A stretch of DNA of 64,000 nt from Flavobacteriales bacterium UBA2104 (GCA_002331485.1 DCYS01000033.1:62001-126000); one strand, 5' to 3'. Shown: positions 8,234 through 17,585, counted from the stretch's first letter. The notes: generated by a model not told the origin, from the sequence alone. Numbers and translations are program-made.

Positions 8234-11200
8234 CTAAAGAAAAAGGATCTTACGAGCAATACCTGTATTGGTCTTGATGTAGTATATACCTTGACTCAAA
8301 GAGTTAATATTTAACTTGTCAGCATTTTGAAAATGAAGGATCTTGGCTCCGTTTGAATTAAATAAGGTTCCAGTTATAGTCTGAGAAAAGTAAAGAAGTC
8401 CTTCTGCGTTTGGATTAGGATAAACAACAAGGTCTTCATCAGTATTGGAGCTTTCAAGTTTTTTGTTGGGTGCATTAGGAGTAGTGTTTTTGAATGTGAT
8501 CCAATCTTGATCACCATCTGTCTTTCTTCCATACGAGTAATCTTGATAAATAGCATTAAAAGAAATACTATCTATATAATCTCCTTCAGGTGAAAGCAAT
8601 GCAATAAAATCACCAAAGCGATTCAAACTAAAATTCGTATGATTTACCCCTTCGTGGTTTTCATTATCACACCAGATCACGAGATGTTCGTTTCCTGCCA
8701 CCAGTAGGTCATTATCGATTAAATATTTCGTCGAATCTTCAGGGTCATCCGTTAAATAATACCCCTTAAGGTTAACAATTGAATCATTAGGGTTGTAGAT
8801 CTCTATCCAATCATCAAAATCCCCACTTTCATCAAGATAAGTATCGGAATTACTTGATTGAATTTCATTAATTACGACGGGTTGAAGGAGTTCATAGTTA
8901 GGGTTTAACTCAAACCGAGCAGTGAAAGTGCTGTCACCACTTAGGGTAACTAGAATTGTTTGATCTGTATTGCCAGTTTCGATCCATTCCACAAATCGAT
9001 ACCCAACGTTAGGTTTTGCCGTAAGTGGTATTTGCAGATCTGAAAAATATATGCCCATCCAGGGATAGATGGAAGGTGATGTACCTTCTAATTTTTGATC
9101 GATCAGTATTGAATTTACCTGGACTTTACCCATTGTCTGATCATTTACATCAATATGCAGTCTAACGGAGTCAGAAAGTCCCCATTGATCATACATATGT
9201 TTTCTCACGTAATGAGGACGCTCCATTAGAAAAGTATCCATTTGGGCTGTAAGATATTCCCACTGATCTGTATTTGGAACTTCATTATATCTATTTGCTA
9301 AGGTGTTCGCCAAAGAAGGATATCTCCACCGATCGATGTGATCATTGATCTCAAGATCTATCGTATTCTTAATTGTTTGAAGTTTAGGTCGCGTAACCGA
9401 AGACTTAAAACTTGAATTTATGAGATCACATGTTCTGTTGATAAAGTCTGTTTTATACTGTTCGTTCTCAATTAGGTTTCTGAAAAGCACTGTATATTTT
9501 GCAAAATTGGCATCGTCGCGTAGTGCCCATTCTACCGTATTAAAGGTAACAAAAACATCATTACAGGATCCACCAAAACTTCCGTCGAGGTCGAATAAGA
9601 CCCATCTCCATTTTCCATCATGACCATAATTGGACGAACCATTTGGGACAGATCGGTTTCTCCAAAACTTTATATTACTATTAGGCCAATCGGCATTGCC
9701 CAGAAAGATCTCGGAAGCTACATATTCTGTAAAGTTTTTTATGTCTACCTGAGCTTCAACTGAATCATAGTGGACTTGAAGCGATAGATCATTATTCTCA
9801 GCATAGTCCATTAATTCAGCGTAGTCAATTGAATCATTGAGTTCACCATCCAGAAGATCACCCTCATTTCCTAAAAAAGCAATGCTATCCTTATGAAGAC
9901 CATACTTTTCCGCTAAGTAATGTTTGTTCATTCTTTCTTTGATTGCATGAATGCCCCAATATTCTCCGTTTAAATATGTACTTGCGTAGCGATATTCAGC
10001 ATGATCAAAGCTCAATTGGTCTACTAGAGCTGTAGCAAATTCATCTTTTGGTAGACAGTCCGGTCGATGACCACCAGACCTAAAAACCAATCTGTTCCAG
10101 CGATCTATCGGACTGTCACTAAATAAGTTTTCATAAATCCACTGTTCGCCATAAGCCCCTCGAAAGAAGACGTTTAAGTTCTTTTGCGTCGAATGTCGAG
10201 AGCCATTCCCAGCAATTCGTAGACCTGCGCCATTTGAAAAGATAAGTTGACCATTCGAATCAAAGAAGTCTATTTTACAAGCTCTTTCACTTTTTATTCC
10301 TTCTCGGTTATAATTTCCTAGTTGATCATCTCCCCAAACATAAATTCCATCTTCATCAGAAAAGAAGCCCATGCTATCTGTCTGAATTGATAAAACATCC
10401 CATGTATGATTCTCGTCGATCAAAAAGGTACGCGCCACTATTTTACTTGAGATACATCCTGATTTGAATGCTTGAAGTTTTATTATGTTGATCTTGTTCT
10501 GTGCAGAATATGGAGGCACCCAGCCACGATTATTTGCTCTGGATTCAGTATACCCTGGTTCAGGAAAATCAAAAGCTGGATTGGTTGGGATACCGCTGTA
10601 ATCAACGTCATTTGAAGGACTGTTCAGAGTTATGCTACCTGAGGCGATCGGATCATTGGAGGAGGGGTCATTTCCGTGTAAATTATATCTGATTTCAGCA
10701 TTATTGTCGATATGCGAAATATTAAGATCAACCGAACCAGAATAGCTTCCTGATAATTTATCAATATCAGGGGGGCTGAGTGAACAGGGAGAATATTGAG
10801 AATTATTATTTGAGGCGTTAGGTGTAGATGATTCGAAAAAGCCCCAGTTATTTGAACCATCAGATTCTCGTCCATAAGAAATGTCTAACTTCAATTCAGG
10901 TATGTTGACCTGATCAATGGATAACGCATATTGATTAGCTAAGAACAACTTTTCACCACCTGAAGATAAACTAAAGTTTGTATGATACTCGCTATAACTC
11001 TCTGCTTTGTTGGCGGCATAAAAAACAATAAAATCAGCTGGAGCCAAGTATTCCGCTGGAAGCTGCCATTTTGTTAAATCTGATTCATCATCAGATAAAT
11101 AATAATTTCCTAAATATACAGGTTCATTGGTGTTGTTGTAAATCTCTATCCAGTCATTGTTTTCGTCAAATTCATCCACATTAGCAATAACATTACTGGT

Positions 11201-11296
11201 CATCACTTCATTGATCACAAGATCCTGACAGCATGTATAGAAATGTAATACGCCTAGAAATAGGAATAATAATATGTGACGAAGTCGTCGATTCAA
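8234..11296 (-). CDS. Exported lamin-tail / CotH-kinase-like protein with T9SS sorting domain
   Basis: 1020 residues starting at a TTG that gives a good signal peptide (MNRRLRHILLFLFLG...); no ATG lies before the mature part. Domains in order: lamin-tail domain (about 25-160, LVINEVMTSN), a chitobiase-C-like module (about 190-290), a CotH-like atypical kinase domain (about 300-660, with NRLVFRSGGHR and a VLFDLDGSFGG metal motif), a repeat-like beta segment (about 730-800), a second lamin-tail domain (about 805-935, VINEIQSSN) and a T9SS type A sorting domain (about 950-1020, VYPNPNAEGLLYFS). Begins 26 bases after the GT2 gene on the same strand with no -7 box of its own, so it is probably the last gene of that operon. 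Substrate unknown. Confidence 0.85.
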   Translation of the reverse strand: MNRRLRHILLFLFLGVLHFYTCCQDLVINEVMTSNVIANVDEFDENNDWIEIYNNTNEPVYLGNYYLSDDESDLTKWQLPAEYLAPADFIVFYAANKAESYSEYHTNFSLSSGGEKLFLANQYALSIDQVNIPELKLDISYGRESDGSNNWGFFESSTPNASNNNSQYSPCSLSPPDIDKLSGSYSGSVDLNISHIDNNAEIRYNLHGNDPSSNDPIASGSITLNSPSNDVDYSGIPTNPAFDFPEPGYTESRANNRGWVPPYSAQNKINIIKLQAFKSGCISSKIVARTFLIDENHTWDVLSIQTDSMGFFSDEDGIYVWGDDQLGNYNREGIKSERACKIDFFDSNGQLIFSNGAGLRIAGNGSRHSTQKNLNVFFRGAYGEQWIYENLFSDSPIDRWNRLVFRSGGHRPDCLPKDEFATALVDQLSFDHAEYRYASTYLNGEYWGIHAIKERMNKHYLAEKYGLHKDSIAFLGNEGDLLDGELNDSIDYAELMDYAENNDLSLQVHYDSVEAQVDIKNFTEYVASEIFLGNADWPNSNIKFWRNRSVPNGSSNYGHDGKWRWVLFDLDGSFGGSCNDVFVTFNTVEWALRDDANFAKYTVLFRNLIENEQYKTDFINRTCDLINSSFKSSVTRPKLQTIKNTIDLEINDHIDRWRYPSLANTLANRYNEVPNTDQWEYLTAQMDTFLMERPHYVRKHMYDQWGLSDSVRLHIDVNDQTMGKVQVNSILIDQKLEGTSPSIYPWMGIYFSDLQIPLTAKPNVGYRFVEWIETGNTDQTILVTLSGDSTFTARFELNPNYELLQPVVINEIQSSNSDTYLDESGDFDDWIEIYNPNDSIVNLKGYYLTDDPEDSTKYLIDNDLLVAGNEHLVIWCDNENHEGVNHTNFSLNRFGDFIALLSPEGDYIDSISFNAIYQDYSYGRKTDGDQDWITFKNTTPNAPNKKLESSNTDEDLVVYPNPNAEGLLYFSQTITGTLFNSNGAKILHFQNADKLNINSLSQGIYYIKTNTGIARKILFL

Positions 11297-11322
11297 AGCT
11301 GTTGAAAGTTAGTGAGAAAATA

Positions 11323-12642
11323 TTAAATCCCGATCTGTTTTGCCTTTGAAGATGTTTTCTCCGGGTTCCATGCGTCTTTGTAAGAGGATTTGAAAAATAA
11401 TTCTTTCAAATAAGCAATGGATCTTACGATCCTTAGGTAATAACCGTGATAAATAACCATTAATGGTATAAATGGGAAATAGATATAAATTGGACTATTT
11501 CTTCGCTCTCTAAAAAAGTTGAAGACCATCAGTTTTAGTGCATTAGAGCACGAGTATAGGAAAAAGTTCATAACGATTATCATTCCCACGATTCCAGGGA
11601 AGTTTACAAGCATATCTATAATGTAGAAGTACCATTTAAGATTTAAGCCGATGGTGAAAAAAATGTTCTCGAGAAATGATAAGAAATTGAGAATTGAAAA
11701 ATTTTCATTCGGGATGAACACGTCTTTGTGTTTTCTTAACCTAAAACGGATCAATGATTTATCCCAACGTAATCGTTGTTTTGTTAGTTTCTTAAAGTTA
11801 TTTGGCACGCTTGTTTGACATACTGCGCGATCTTCAAAAACGATCTTGTATCCAAGTTTTCTGAATTTAACCGTTATATCTCCATCCAAACCAGGACCAA
11901 TATCCCAACCATGAACTTTTTGTAGAACGTCTGTTCTGAATGCCCCGAAAGCTCCAGATATAATTCGGTATACACCGAGATAGCTTGCAACCATCCTGCC
12001 AATACCTATGGCGTCATTATATTCAAACGATTGTAAAATTGTAGCAAGTGAGTCATTATAATTCCGCACCATTATATTTCCACCAACGGCACCAACTCTG
12101 TCATCTTCATAAAATGGTAAAATGATCTGCTCTATAGCGTCACGATCCAACGATGAGTCGGCATCGAGATGGACAATATAGTCTCCCTTTGCTACTCTTA
12201 AAGCAGTGTTGGCTCCTGAGGCCTTCCCACCTCTGACTTCATTGCGTATGAATACATCGATCATACCGTTTCGTTTAAGACTTTTACAGATCTGCTCAGT
12301 GTTATCATCTGAACCGTCATCAACAATTATCAATTCGAAATTGCGGTAGGTTTGTTCTTTCAGCGATGATACTAGCTTGTAAATGTTCTTACCTTCATTT
12401 TTTCCAGGTACGATGATCGAAATTAGCGGATTGTATAGGAACAGAAGTCTTCTAGCTTCCTTGCGTTTCTTTTTAGTTAATTTACGTTTGACATAAATGA
12501 ATATCAATGCTAAAAAGTCAATCACGAATAGTCGGGCAAATTCAAAAATGACAAAGAACCAAAATATACGAATTAGCTTGCCGGTACCAACCTCACTGAT
12601 ATAACTGAAAAAGTAGTCAATTTCGGCTGCTATGAAATCCAT
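11323..12642 (-). CDS. Membrane-bound family 2 glycosyltransferase (processive polysaccharide synthase type)
   Basis: 439 residues. One or two N-terminal membrane helices (about 24-50), a cytosolic GT-A domain (about 72-300) and a C-terminal membrane block (about 316-410) give the layout of poly-GlcNAc, hyaluronan and cellulose synthases. Catalytic signatures are VDDGSDD (107-113), the DAD metal motif (160-162), GLDGDIT (251-257) in place of the usual ED acceptor motif, and QRLRW (289-293), the QxxRW of processive enzymes. No PilZ domain is attached. Three bases downstream of the zinc-ribbon gene. The sugar cannot be told from sequence. Likely makes an exopolysaccharide exported by the adjacent HlyD and TolC proteins. 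Confidence 0.85.
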   Translation of the reverse strand: MDFIAAEIDYFFSYISEVGTGKLIRIFWFFVIFEFARLFVIDFLALIFIYVKRKLTKKKRKEARRLLFLYNPLISIIVPGKNEGKNIYKLVSSLKEQTYRNFELIIVDDGSDDNTEQICKSLKRNGMIDVFIRNEVRGGKASGANTALRVAKGDYIVHLDADSSLDRDAIEQIILPFYEDDRVGAVGGNIMVRNYNDSLATILQSFEYNDAIGIGRMVASYLGVYRIISGAFGAFRTDVLQKVHGWDIGPGLDGDITVKFRKLGYKIVFEDRAVCQTSVPNNFKKLTKQRLRWDKSLIRFRLRKHKDVFIPNENFSILNFLSFLENIFFTIGLNLKWYFYIIDMLVNFPGIVGMIIVMNFFLYSCSNALKLMVFNFFRERRNSPIYIYFPFIPLMVIYHGYYLRIVRSIAYLKELFFKSSYKDAWNPEKTSSKAKQIGI

Positions 12643-12645
12643 TGC

Positions 12646-14061
12646 TTATGCGTCTTGATCGAACTTTTTGATCAGATTTTGAAGTTGTATCTCATGAGAA
12701 AGCTCAGTATTGAGAGGTTGAGCGTGGTGATCGATCTCGATTTCGATGTTTCTAAAGTTTTTCTTCAGTAGAGTAGCAGTGAGTTTTACAACATCGTCTA
12801 AGACATTATTCGCAATCTTAGTTGGAATCTCATTTAGTGACAGGATCAAAGTTGATGCATTATAGAACGCGATAAAGTCGGATGACCTTAAGTTTTTTCT
12901 TAAGATCTTGATCATTTCGGTTACCAAGGTCTTTTGTCGATCTATTCCTATTCGAGAATAAAGCTCTCCTGCGTTAGATATCTTTAAGTAAGCGATATTA
13001 CTCGTAGCATCGTTTTGCTTTAATCGCTCAACTTCATATTCTAACATCGTTTTAAATACATCGAACTTAACCGTACCAGGAATTTCATTAAAGTCTTTTG
13101 ATGTACTTATAAAACCATGGTATGCGATGTTTCGACCTTTCTTAGTGAGATAATAATTTGAAATAGTACGTGGAATAAGATTCTCTACATCGTTATCGTG
13201 ATAGCACGTTATACATTTTGCTTTGACGTGATAATCTTGATATTTATGCCCACATTTATTACACGTGTGCAGTAATGCAGGCTTATCGTAATCAACACCT
13301 ATATGATTCAGGAACTTATTACACTTCGGGCAATTTAATTCATCATCTATAGCATTCTGAAAATCTGAAATAGGCCCTACATAAGCACATGAAAAGTGAT
13401 GAACTAAGTCTTCAGCTTTAGAGTTGGCAGAGCTACATTTTGGACAAACTTCTCTATAACTTAAAATTCCGGTTTCACAATTTGTGCAAAGGTAGATTCG
13501 GTCGTTAAACTCTGAAGTGAACAGTCCTTCAATTTCAGCTGTTTTCATCACATTCAAGAGCTTGTGTTCATCTCTTGGAGTAAAATAAATTGAAGCTTCT
13601 GGATAAACGTATCCTAGACCAGAGTTCAAATATAAATAAGCGAATAATTCGTTTTTATCTCTGGAAACCATCAAGTAAATGATCCTTGAAATAACTTCTG
13701 CTTCCAGCGATATTGATTTTGCAAAAACGAAGTCATTAATTCTCAGTAAGATCTGTCTAACATAATCAGCAATGATCTCCAATTGATTAATGGAGAATAT
13801 CACACCGTCAATTAGATTTCCGATCAATGGATCCTCAACTTTACTCGATTTAAGCAGGAAGATCGGCTTCAGGTATACATCCGGTTGATTGTGGGTTCGA
13901 ACTGCACGAACAAGTTTTTCTACAAAATCACGATTACCACTGTCGATAATGATAGAATCATAAGCCATGAACAATTCTAAGGTGTAGGTAGACTGCTCGT
14001 GTATTCGAATAAATTCGAATGACCCTTGTCTCAATATGTCAGAATCAACGACTTCTCTCAT
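12646..14061 (-). CDS. Zinc-ribbon (TackOD1-type) protein with receiver-like start and degenerate GGDEF-like end
   Basis: 471 residues, no signal peptide or membrane helix, so probably cytosolic. About 1-110 looks like a divergent response-regulator receiver (SIIIDSGNRD, then PIFLLKSS). The centre (about 188-290) holds cysteine pairs at 192/195, 206/209, 244/247, 267/270 and 283/286 plus HHFSC at 221-225 and HIGVDYDKP, which matches my recollection of the TackOD1 zinc-binding output domain. About 330-460 resembles a GGDEF domain (LKISNAGELYSRIG, SSDFIAFYNASTLILSL), but the GGDEF motif itself is absent, so it should not make c-di-GMP. Sits between the adaptor and the GT2 gene; a regulator of polysaccharide synthesis is the natural inference. 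Confidence 0.7.
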   Translation of the reverse strand: MREVVDSDILRQGSFEFIRIHEQSTYTLELFMAYDSIIIDSGNRDFVEKLVRAVRTHNQPDVYLKPIFLLKSSKVEDPLIGNLIDGVIFSINQLEIIADYVRQILLRINDFVFAKSISLEAEVISRIIYLMVSRDKNELFAYLYLNSGLGYVYPEASIYFTPRDEHKLLNVMKTAEIEGLFTSEFNDRIYLCTNCETGILSYREVCPKCSSANSKAEDLVHHFSCAYVGPISDFQNAIDDELNCPKCNKFLNHIGVDYDKPALLHTCNKCGHKYQDYHVKAKCITCYHDNDVENLIPRTISNYYLTKKGRNIAYHGFISTSKDFNEIPGTVKFDVFKTMLEYEVERLKQNDATSNIAYLKISNAGELYSRIGIDRQKTLVTEMIKILRKNLRSSDFIAFYNASTLILSLNEIPTKIANNVLDDVVKLTATLLKKNFRNIEIEIDHHAQPLNTELSHEIQLQNLIKKFDQDA

Positions 14062-14068
14062 TATCTTT

Positions 14069-15127
14069 TTAAAACTTACTTATTCTCACGTTAACCTTCA
14101 TTTTGTAGAAAGCTTTCCATTTTATTTGATCTTCACGTTCAATTGGGAAAATATCGGCTGCAATTGCTCGAGTAGTAGACTCATATTTCTTTTGAAATTC
14201 CTCCGGTAACTTATAGGAAGCAAAATAAAAACGCTTAATATGTCCAACACTTTTCTCTCCATCTGGGAATATAACGGTTACTTTGTCACCTTCGTTGACA
14301 TATTTAAAGTCTTCTTGATCAAAGAACGCCTTGATGTAAATGTCTTCCCTCTTGTGGATGTTTAAAATATTCTCTGATTTCAAGGCGACTTCAAAATTGT
14401 TTTTGTAGATCCTTGTTGCCGTTCCTTCGATAGGGGCTATATAATATTTATTTAGATTAGACATTCCGCCAACACCATTTCCATTAATTGTTAATGTTTG
14501 GCCATTTCCGGTATTTGCTCTGCGTAATGACGCAATTAAGTTATTGTATGTCGAACTAGCGGCTTTAATGTTTTCAATCTCCAACTTCAGTTTTTCATTG
14601 TCCTTTTGGTAGTTCTCAAGTTTATATTTTGGAGTTATTCCGAGAACAACCTCGTCTTCGATCTCTGCAATCCTCTTTTTATTCCATTCGATCAATTGTT
14701 CTTTCTCGAAAACATCTATTTCATTAAGTCCGATCTTTTTTTGTAATTCATAAATTTCCCGCTCCATCCATTGATTGCCCTTGTTGACCATATTGGCACT
14801 CATATTTGAAATAGCGAGCAATTCATCTTTAGCTGAGACATAAGAAAAAAGTGTATCTCCTCTACAGATCTGGTCTCCTTCTTCTTTGTACACTTCTCTT
14901 AAGGTAATGTCTTCAGGGACCCGAATAGACAAACTTTTAAAAAGTACATGTCCTGGCGCCTCAACATAAACGATACGAACGAAGAAGAAATTGAATGCAA
15001 AGTATACGATGGTTAGTAATACAATGAAATAAATGATCTTATCCCAATTCGTATTTCGTTTTTTACGTTTGGCTTCATCCTTATATCTCAGGACCGATTC
15101 TTTTCTATTGAAATGTAGGTTTTTCAC
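14069..15127 (-). CDS. HlyD-family membrane fusion (periplasmic adaptor) protein
   Basis: 352 residues from a GTG start placed directly after the stop of the TolC-like gene (TAA then GTG). A basic N-terminus leads to one membrane helix (about 28-50), a lipoyl-like half (APGHVLFKSLSIRVP), a coiled-coil hairpin (about 110-200, rich in E and K), the returning lipoyl half (YYIAPIEGTATRIY) and a beta-barrel segment (YIKAFFDQEDFKYVNEGDKVTVIF). This is the adaptor plan of type I secretion and RND pumps, but no ABC or RND pump lies nearby. Paired instead with a GT2 synthase, as in alginate and cyanobacterial cellulose systems where HlyD-like parts are linked to polysaccharide export. Confidence 0.85.
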   Translation of the reverse strand: MKNLHFNRKESVLRYKDEAKRKKRNTNWDKIIYFIVLLTIVYFAFNFFFVRIVYVEAPGHVLFKSLSIRVPEDITLREVYKEEGDQICRGDTLFSYVSAKDELLAISNMSANMVNKGNQWMEREIYELQKKIGLNEIDVFEKEQLIEWNKKRIAEIEDEVVLGITPKYKLENYQKDNEKLKLEIENIKAASSTYNNLIASLRRANTGNGQTLTINGNGVGGMSNLNKYYIAPIEGTATRIYKNNFEVALKSENILNIHKREDIYIKAFFDQEDFKYVNEGDKVTVIFPDGEKSVGHIKRFYFASYKLPEEFQKKYESTTRAIAADIFPIEREDQIKWKAFYKMKVNVRISKF

Positions 15128-17176
15128 TTATTTTTTCTCTAGTTCTATCATTCTACGTAAATCGTGAATTACAAATTCAAGAGGTACGTAATTAGACTGA
15201 ATATCTACTATCTTCATTTCTATTTCCAACGGATTATCAAAATCTTCAGTTCGTAGTGCAATTATCGTCTTTTTACCTTCATAATCTTTGATCTTTCTAA
15301 CAATGTAATCGGTTTTCACATTCTCATATGCCATAAAGTATACCAGGTCACAAATTTCATATATTCTTTCAACAATTTCTTCAGGATAATGAAGAGGGAT
15401 AGATACGGATAATTTTATTCCATGTTCATCACAATACGTTCTAGAATCTTCAAGTAGTTTTAAATATTCTAGAAGATATTCACTTTTGTTCTCTTTCCAA
15501 TCTTCAATAGTATGTGGTTCTACGTCTAGATGAAGCGCCTCAATATTATTCATGTTGAGAGATACAGTGATCGAATCGTAATAGGTGAAAGGAGATGATC
15601 CAAGCAGACTGTTCTTGCCAGTCATTACTTCTACCTTTATGTTTTTTTCAATAAGTGTGTCGATGAATCTCTTCTTGATAGGGTTATTTTCTTGAGACTT
15701 ATTATAGCTGATTATAGCGCGTTCATATCCTTCTTTTTCAATGTAGTTAAGAAGGAACTCAGGAGATTGATCATTAAATATATTATCCCAGATATATACA
15801 GACCTATCGGCAGAATGAATTTTTTCAAACTCATCTTCCAATTCATATGTTGTGTACAGCGCATTAATTTCACTGTAAGGTATGTCAGAATGAATAGAAA
15901 TGAGTTTAAGGTACATCTGTTGTTTTAGATCAAGCATTTCAATATCGATCTTCATAAGATCGTCTATAATCCTTAATGAGGAAACCGGGTTGAAAGAAAG
16001 ATAATCGATACTATAACGAGCATTTTCTTTCCGCATTAATTCCTTATACATAAGTTTTTTGTAATGCAAAGCCGAGTATTGCTTTAGTTTGTATCTGAAC
16101 TCATAGAAATTAGTGAGAACAGATTTTTGAATTTTAATTTTCTCTTCTTGTGGTAATACGGATGCGTGCTGTTTCTGAATATCGATCCATTCTGCCTTAG
16201 CTTTTTTGTTGAAATTTAGTGGAATTCCAAGTGAAACCCCGAGAGAGATAAAGTCTCTACTAGATGGATCTAGGGTTACAAGATCGTAATAACTGTACCT
16301 TACTGATGTGCGAAGCGAGATTTCATTGATGAACTTATTACGTAGATCGATGTTTTCCTTTCGGTAGAAGACGATCGAATCTTGATCCTCACCATCTAAT
16401 TTATCTTTGATAACACTGTAGTCAATATCAATAAGAGGTAGATCAAGCGTGTCGGAGGTTACAAAACCGTACTCTTCTTTTAATCTTTCGTTGAAGTCGT
16501 TATAGACTCTATACATGTTTTTGATCTCCGCCAAACTTTCTAAATGCTTAAGTAATTCATTTTGATCAACTTTGTTCAGGAGATATAACTTTTTAATAGC
16601 ATCGATCTTATTTTGAGCGAGTCTCATTCGGTCGTTCAAAACTTGAACCTTTTGCAGGTTGAACTGATAGATCACGAAATTCCACAATATAGCAAAACTC
16701 GCGTTTTTCCGCAGTTCTTTGTCTTCAAAAAGAGCAATCTTGCGCTCATTTTCGGCGATCTGAGATCTTATTCTATTGTGAACGTATCCACTCTTTAAAA
16801 TATCCCATCCCAGATCCGTAATGAATCTACTTCTATATATGATGTTGTCGAAGTCTTGTTCTCCACCTGAAGGATTGAACAAAAGACCTCCTTTAACCCC
16901 CAGTCCAATATCCCCTCTATAGTATTCAGCTTCTTTCTCTTTTAGCTCAGCTATGAAATTAGTAACCTCTACAGAGTCGTAGAATTCATCTGAAAGAAGC
17001 TTTTCAGCATCCCTAATATCACCATTTTTTGATTCAAACTGATATTTGGTGTAAGTAGACTTCCAATTAGAATATAACTGATCGATGTATGATCCAACAC
17101 TGTCTTTTTGACAAAAAATCAGTGAGGAGCTCATTGAGATGATGAGTAGCAATATGCAGTTAAAAAGGTGTTTCAC
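15128..17176 (-). CDS. TolC-like outer membrane channel fused to a C-terminal TIM-barrel-like domain
   Basis: 682 residues from a GTG start. A signal peptide (about 1-22, ending SLIFCQ) precedes a long helical TolC-family region (about 25-445) with duplicated helical hairpins and paired short strand segments. The remaining ~230 residues (450-682) are not TolC. They alternate strands and helices and include ALHLDVEPHTIEDW (about 548-560), which looks like the acidic end-of-strand motif of GH18-like or other TIM-barrel glycosidases, followed by SVSIPLHYPEE and LVYFMAYENV. A channel plus a glycan-binding or cleaving domain in one chain is unusual. First gene of the five-gene unit. An inverted repeat AGGTG-TTT-CACCT overlaps the start codon. 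Confidence 0.75.
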   Translation of the reverse strand: MKHLFNCILLLIISMSSSLIFCQKDSVGSYIDQLYSNWKSTYTKYQFESKNGDIRDAEKLLSDEFYDSVEVTNFIAELKEKEAEYYRGDIGLGVKGGLLFNPSGGEQDFDNIIYRSRFITDLGWDILKSGYVHNRIRSQIAENERKIALFEDKELRKNASFAILWNFVIYQFNLQKVQVLNDRMRLAQNKIDAIKKLYLLNKVDQNELLKHLESLAEIKNMYRVYNDFNERLKEEYGFVTSDTLDLPLIDIDYSVIKDKLDGEDQDSIVFYRKENIDLRNKFINEISLRTSVRYSYYDLVTLDPSSRDFISLGVSLGIPLNFNKKAKAEWIDIQKQHASVLPQEEKIKIQKSVLTNFYEFRYKLKQYSALHYKKLMYKELMRKENARYSIDYLSFNPVSSLRIIDDLMKIDIEMLDLKQQMYLKLISIHSDIPYSEINALYTTYELEDEFEKIHSADRSVYIWDNIFNDQSPEFLLNYIEKEGYERAIISYNKSQENNPIKKRFIDTLIEKNIKVEVMTGKNSLLGSSPFTYYDSITVSLNMNNIEALHLDVEPHTIEDWKENKSEYLLEYLKLLEDSRTYCDEHGIKLSVSIPLHYPEEIVERIYEICDLVYFMAYENVKTDYIVRKIKDYEGKKTIIALRTEDFDNPLEIEMKIVDIQSNYVPLEFVIHDLRRMIELEKK

Positions 17177-17450
17177 CTAAAAGTTTCGTTTACAGTAGTT
17201 TCGAGCTGCGAATTTAGAAAGAATAAACGTACTAATTAAATTAAAATATATGCTTCTTTTAGAGGAGTAGTTATTCAGGTGAGAGTACCCAAATAATCAC
17301 TCGTGTATTTTTTGTGCAAATAGGAACTGGAAACGGTTCAATGTCTATTATTCATAGTTGTAATGCTGTTCAATATTTCTGTGGAGCGACTTTGTTAATG
17401 AATTCGTACTTCTCGTTCAATTCAAATCAAATTGAAATTGGGAAACGATT

Positions 17451-17481
17451 TGATCTATTTATTCAATCAATAAATAGATCA
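17451..17481. repeat. Perfect 13-bp inverted repeat upstream of the TonB receptor gene
   Basis: TGATCTATTTATT (17451-17463) and its exact complement AATAAATAGATCA (17469-17481) flank five bases, CAATC. It ends 55 bp before the -7 box of the receptor gene and has no T run, so an operator or other DNA-binding site is more likely than a terminator. Confidence 0.75.
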
Positions 17482-17536
17482 CAAGACCGCTTATCCAAAA
17501 AGCGAGTATATCAAATGGACGTTAGGAAAAATGGAC

Positions 17537-17544
17537 TAATTTTG
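17537..17544 (+). promoter_or_regulatory. -7 box (TAATTTTG) for the TonB receptor gene
   Basis: Exact match to TAnnTTTG, 41 bases before the ATG at 17586. No TTG at the normal -33 distance. Confidence 0.5.
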
Positions 17545-17585
17545 AACAATGAAAACATCAGTTTGTAATTAAGCCATCATTTAAA

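Larger units (their letters stand above)
17177..17585 (+). other. Divergent intergenic region, 409 bp
   Basis: Separates the TolC-like gene (minus) from the TonB receptor (plus). It holds a perfect 13-bp inverted repeat (17451-17481) and a -7 box for the receptor (17537-17544). An 84-codon open frame starting at a GTG (17314) has no recognisable protein character. No RNA gene or repeat family is evident. Confidence 0.6.

Noticed and set aside
12646..13050. Active diguanylate cyclase
   Set aside because: The region has a GGDEF-like pattern but no GG[DE]EF motif, so catalysis is unlikely.
17314..17568. 84-codon open frame upstream of the TonB receptor
   Set aside because: GTG start, no domain or signal character, covers the inverted repeat and the receptor's -7 box; read as non-coding.
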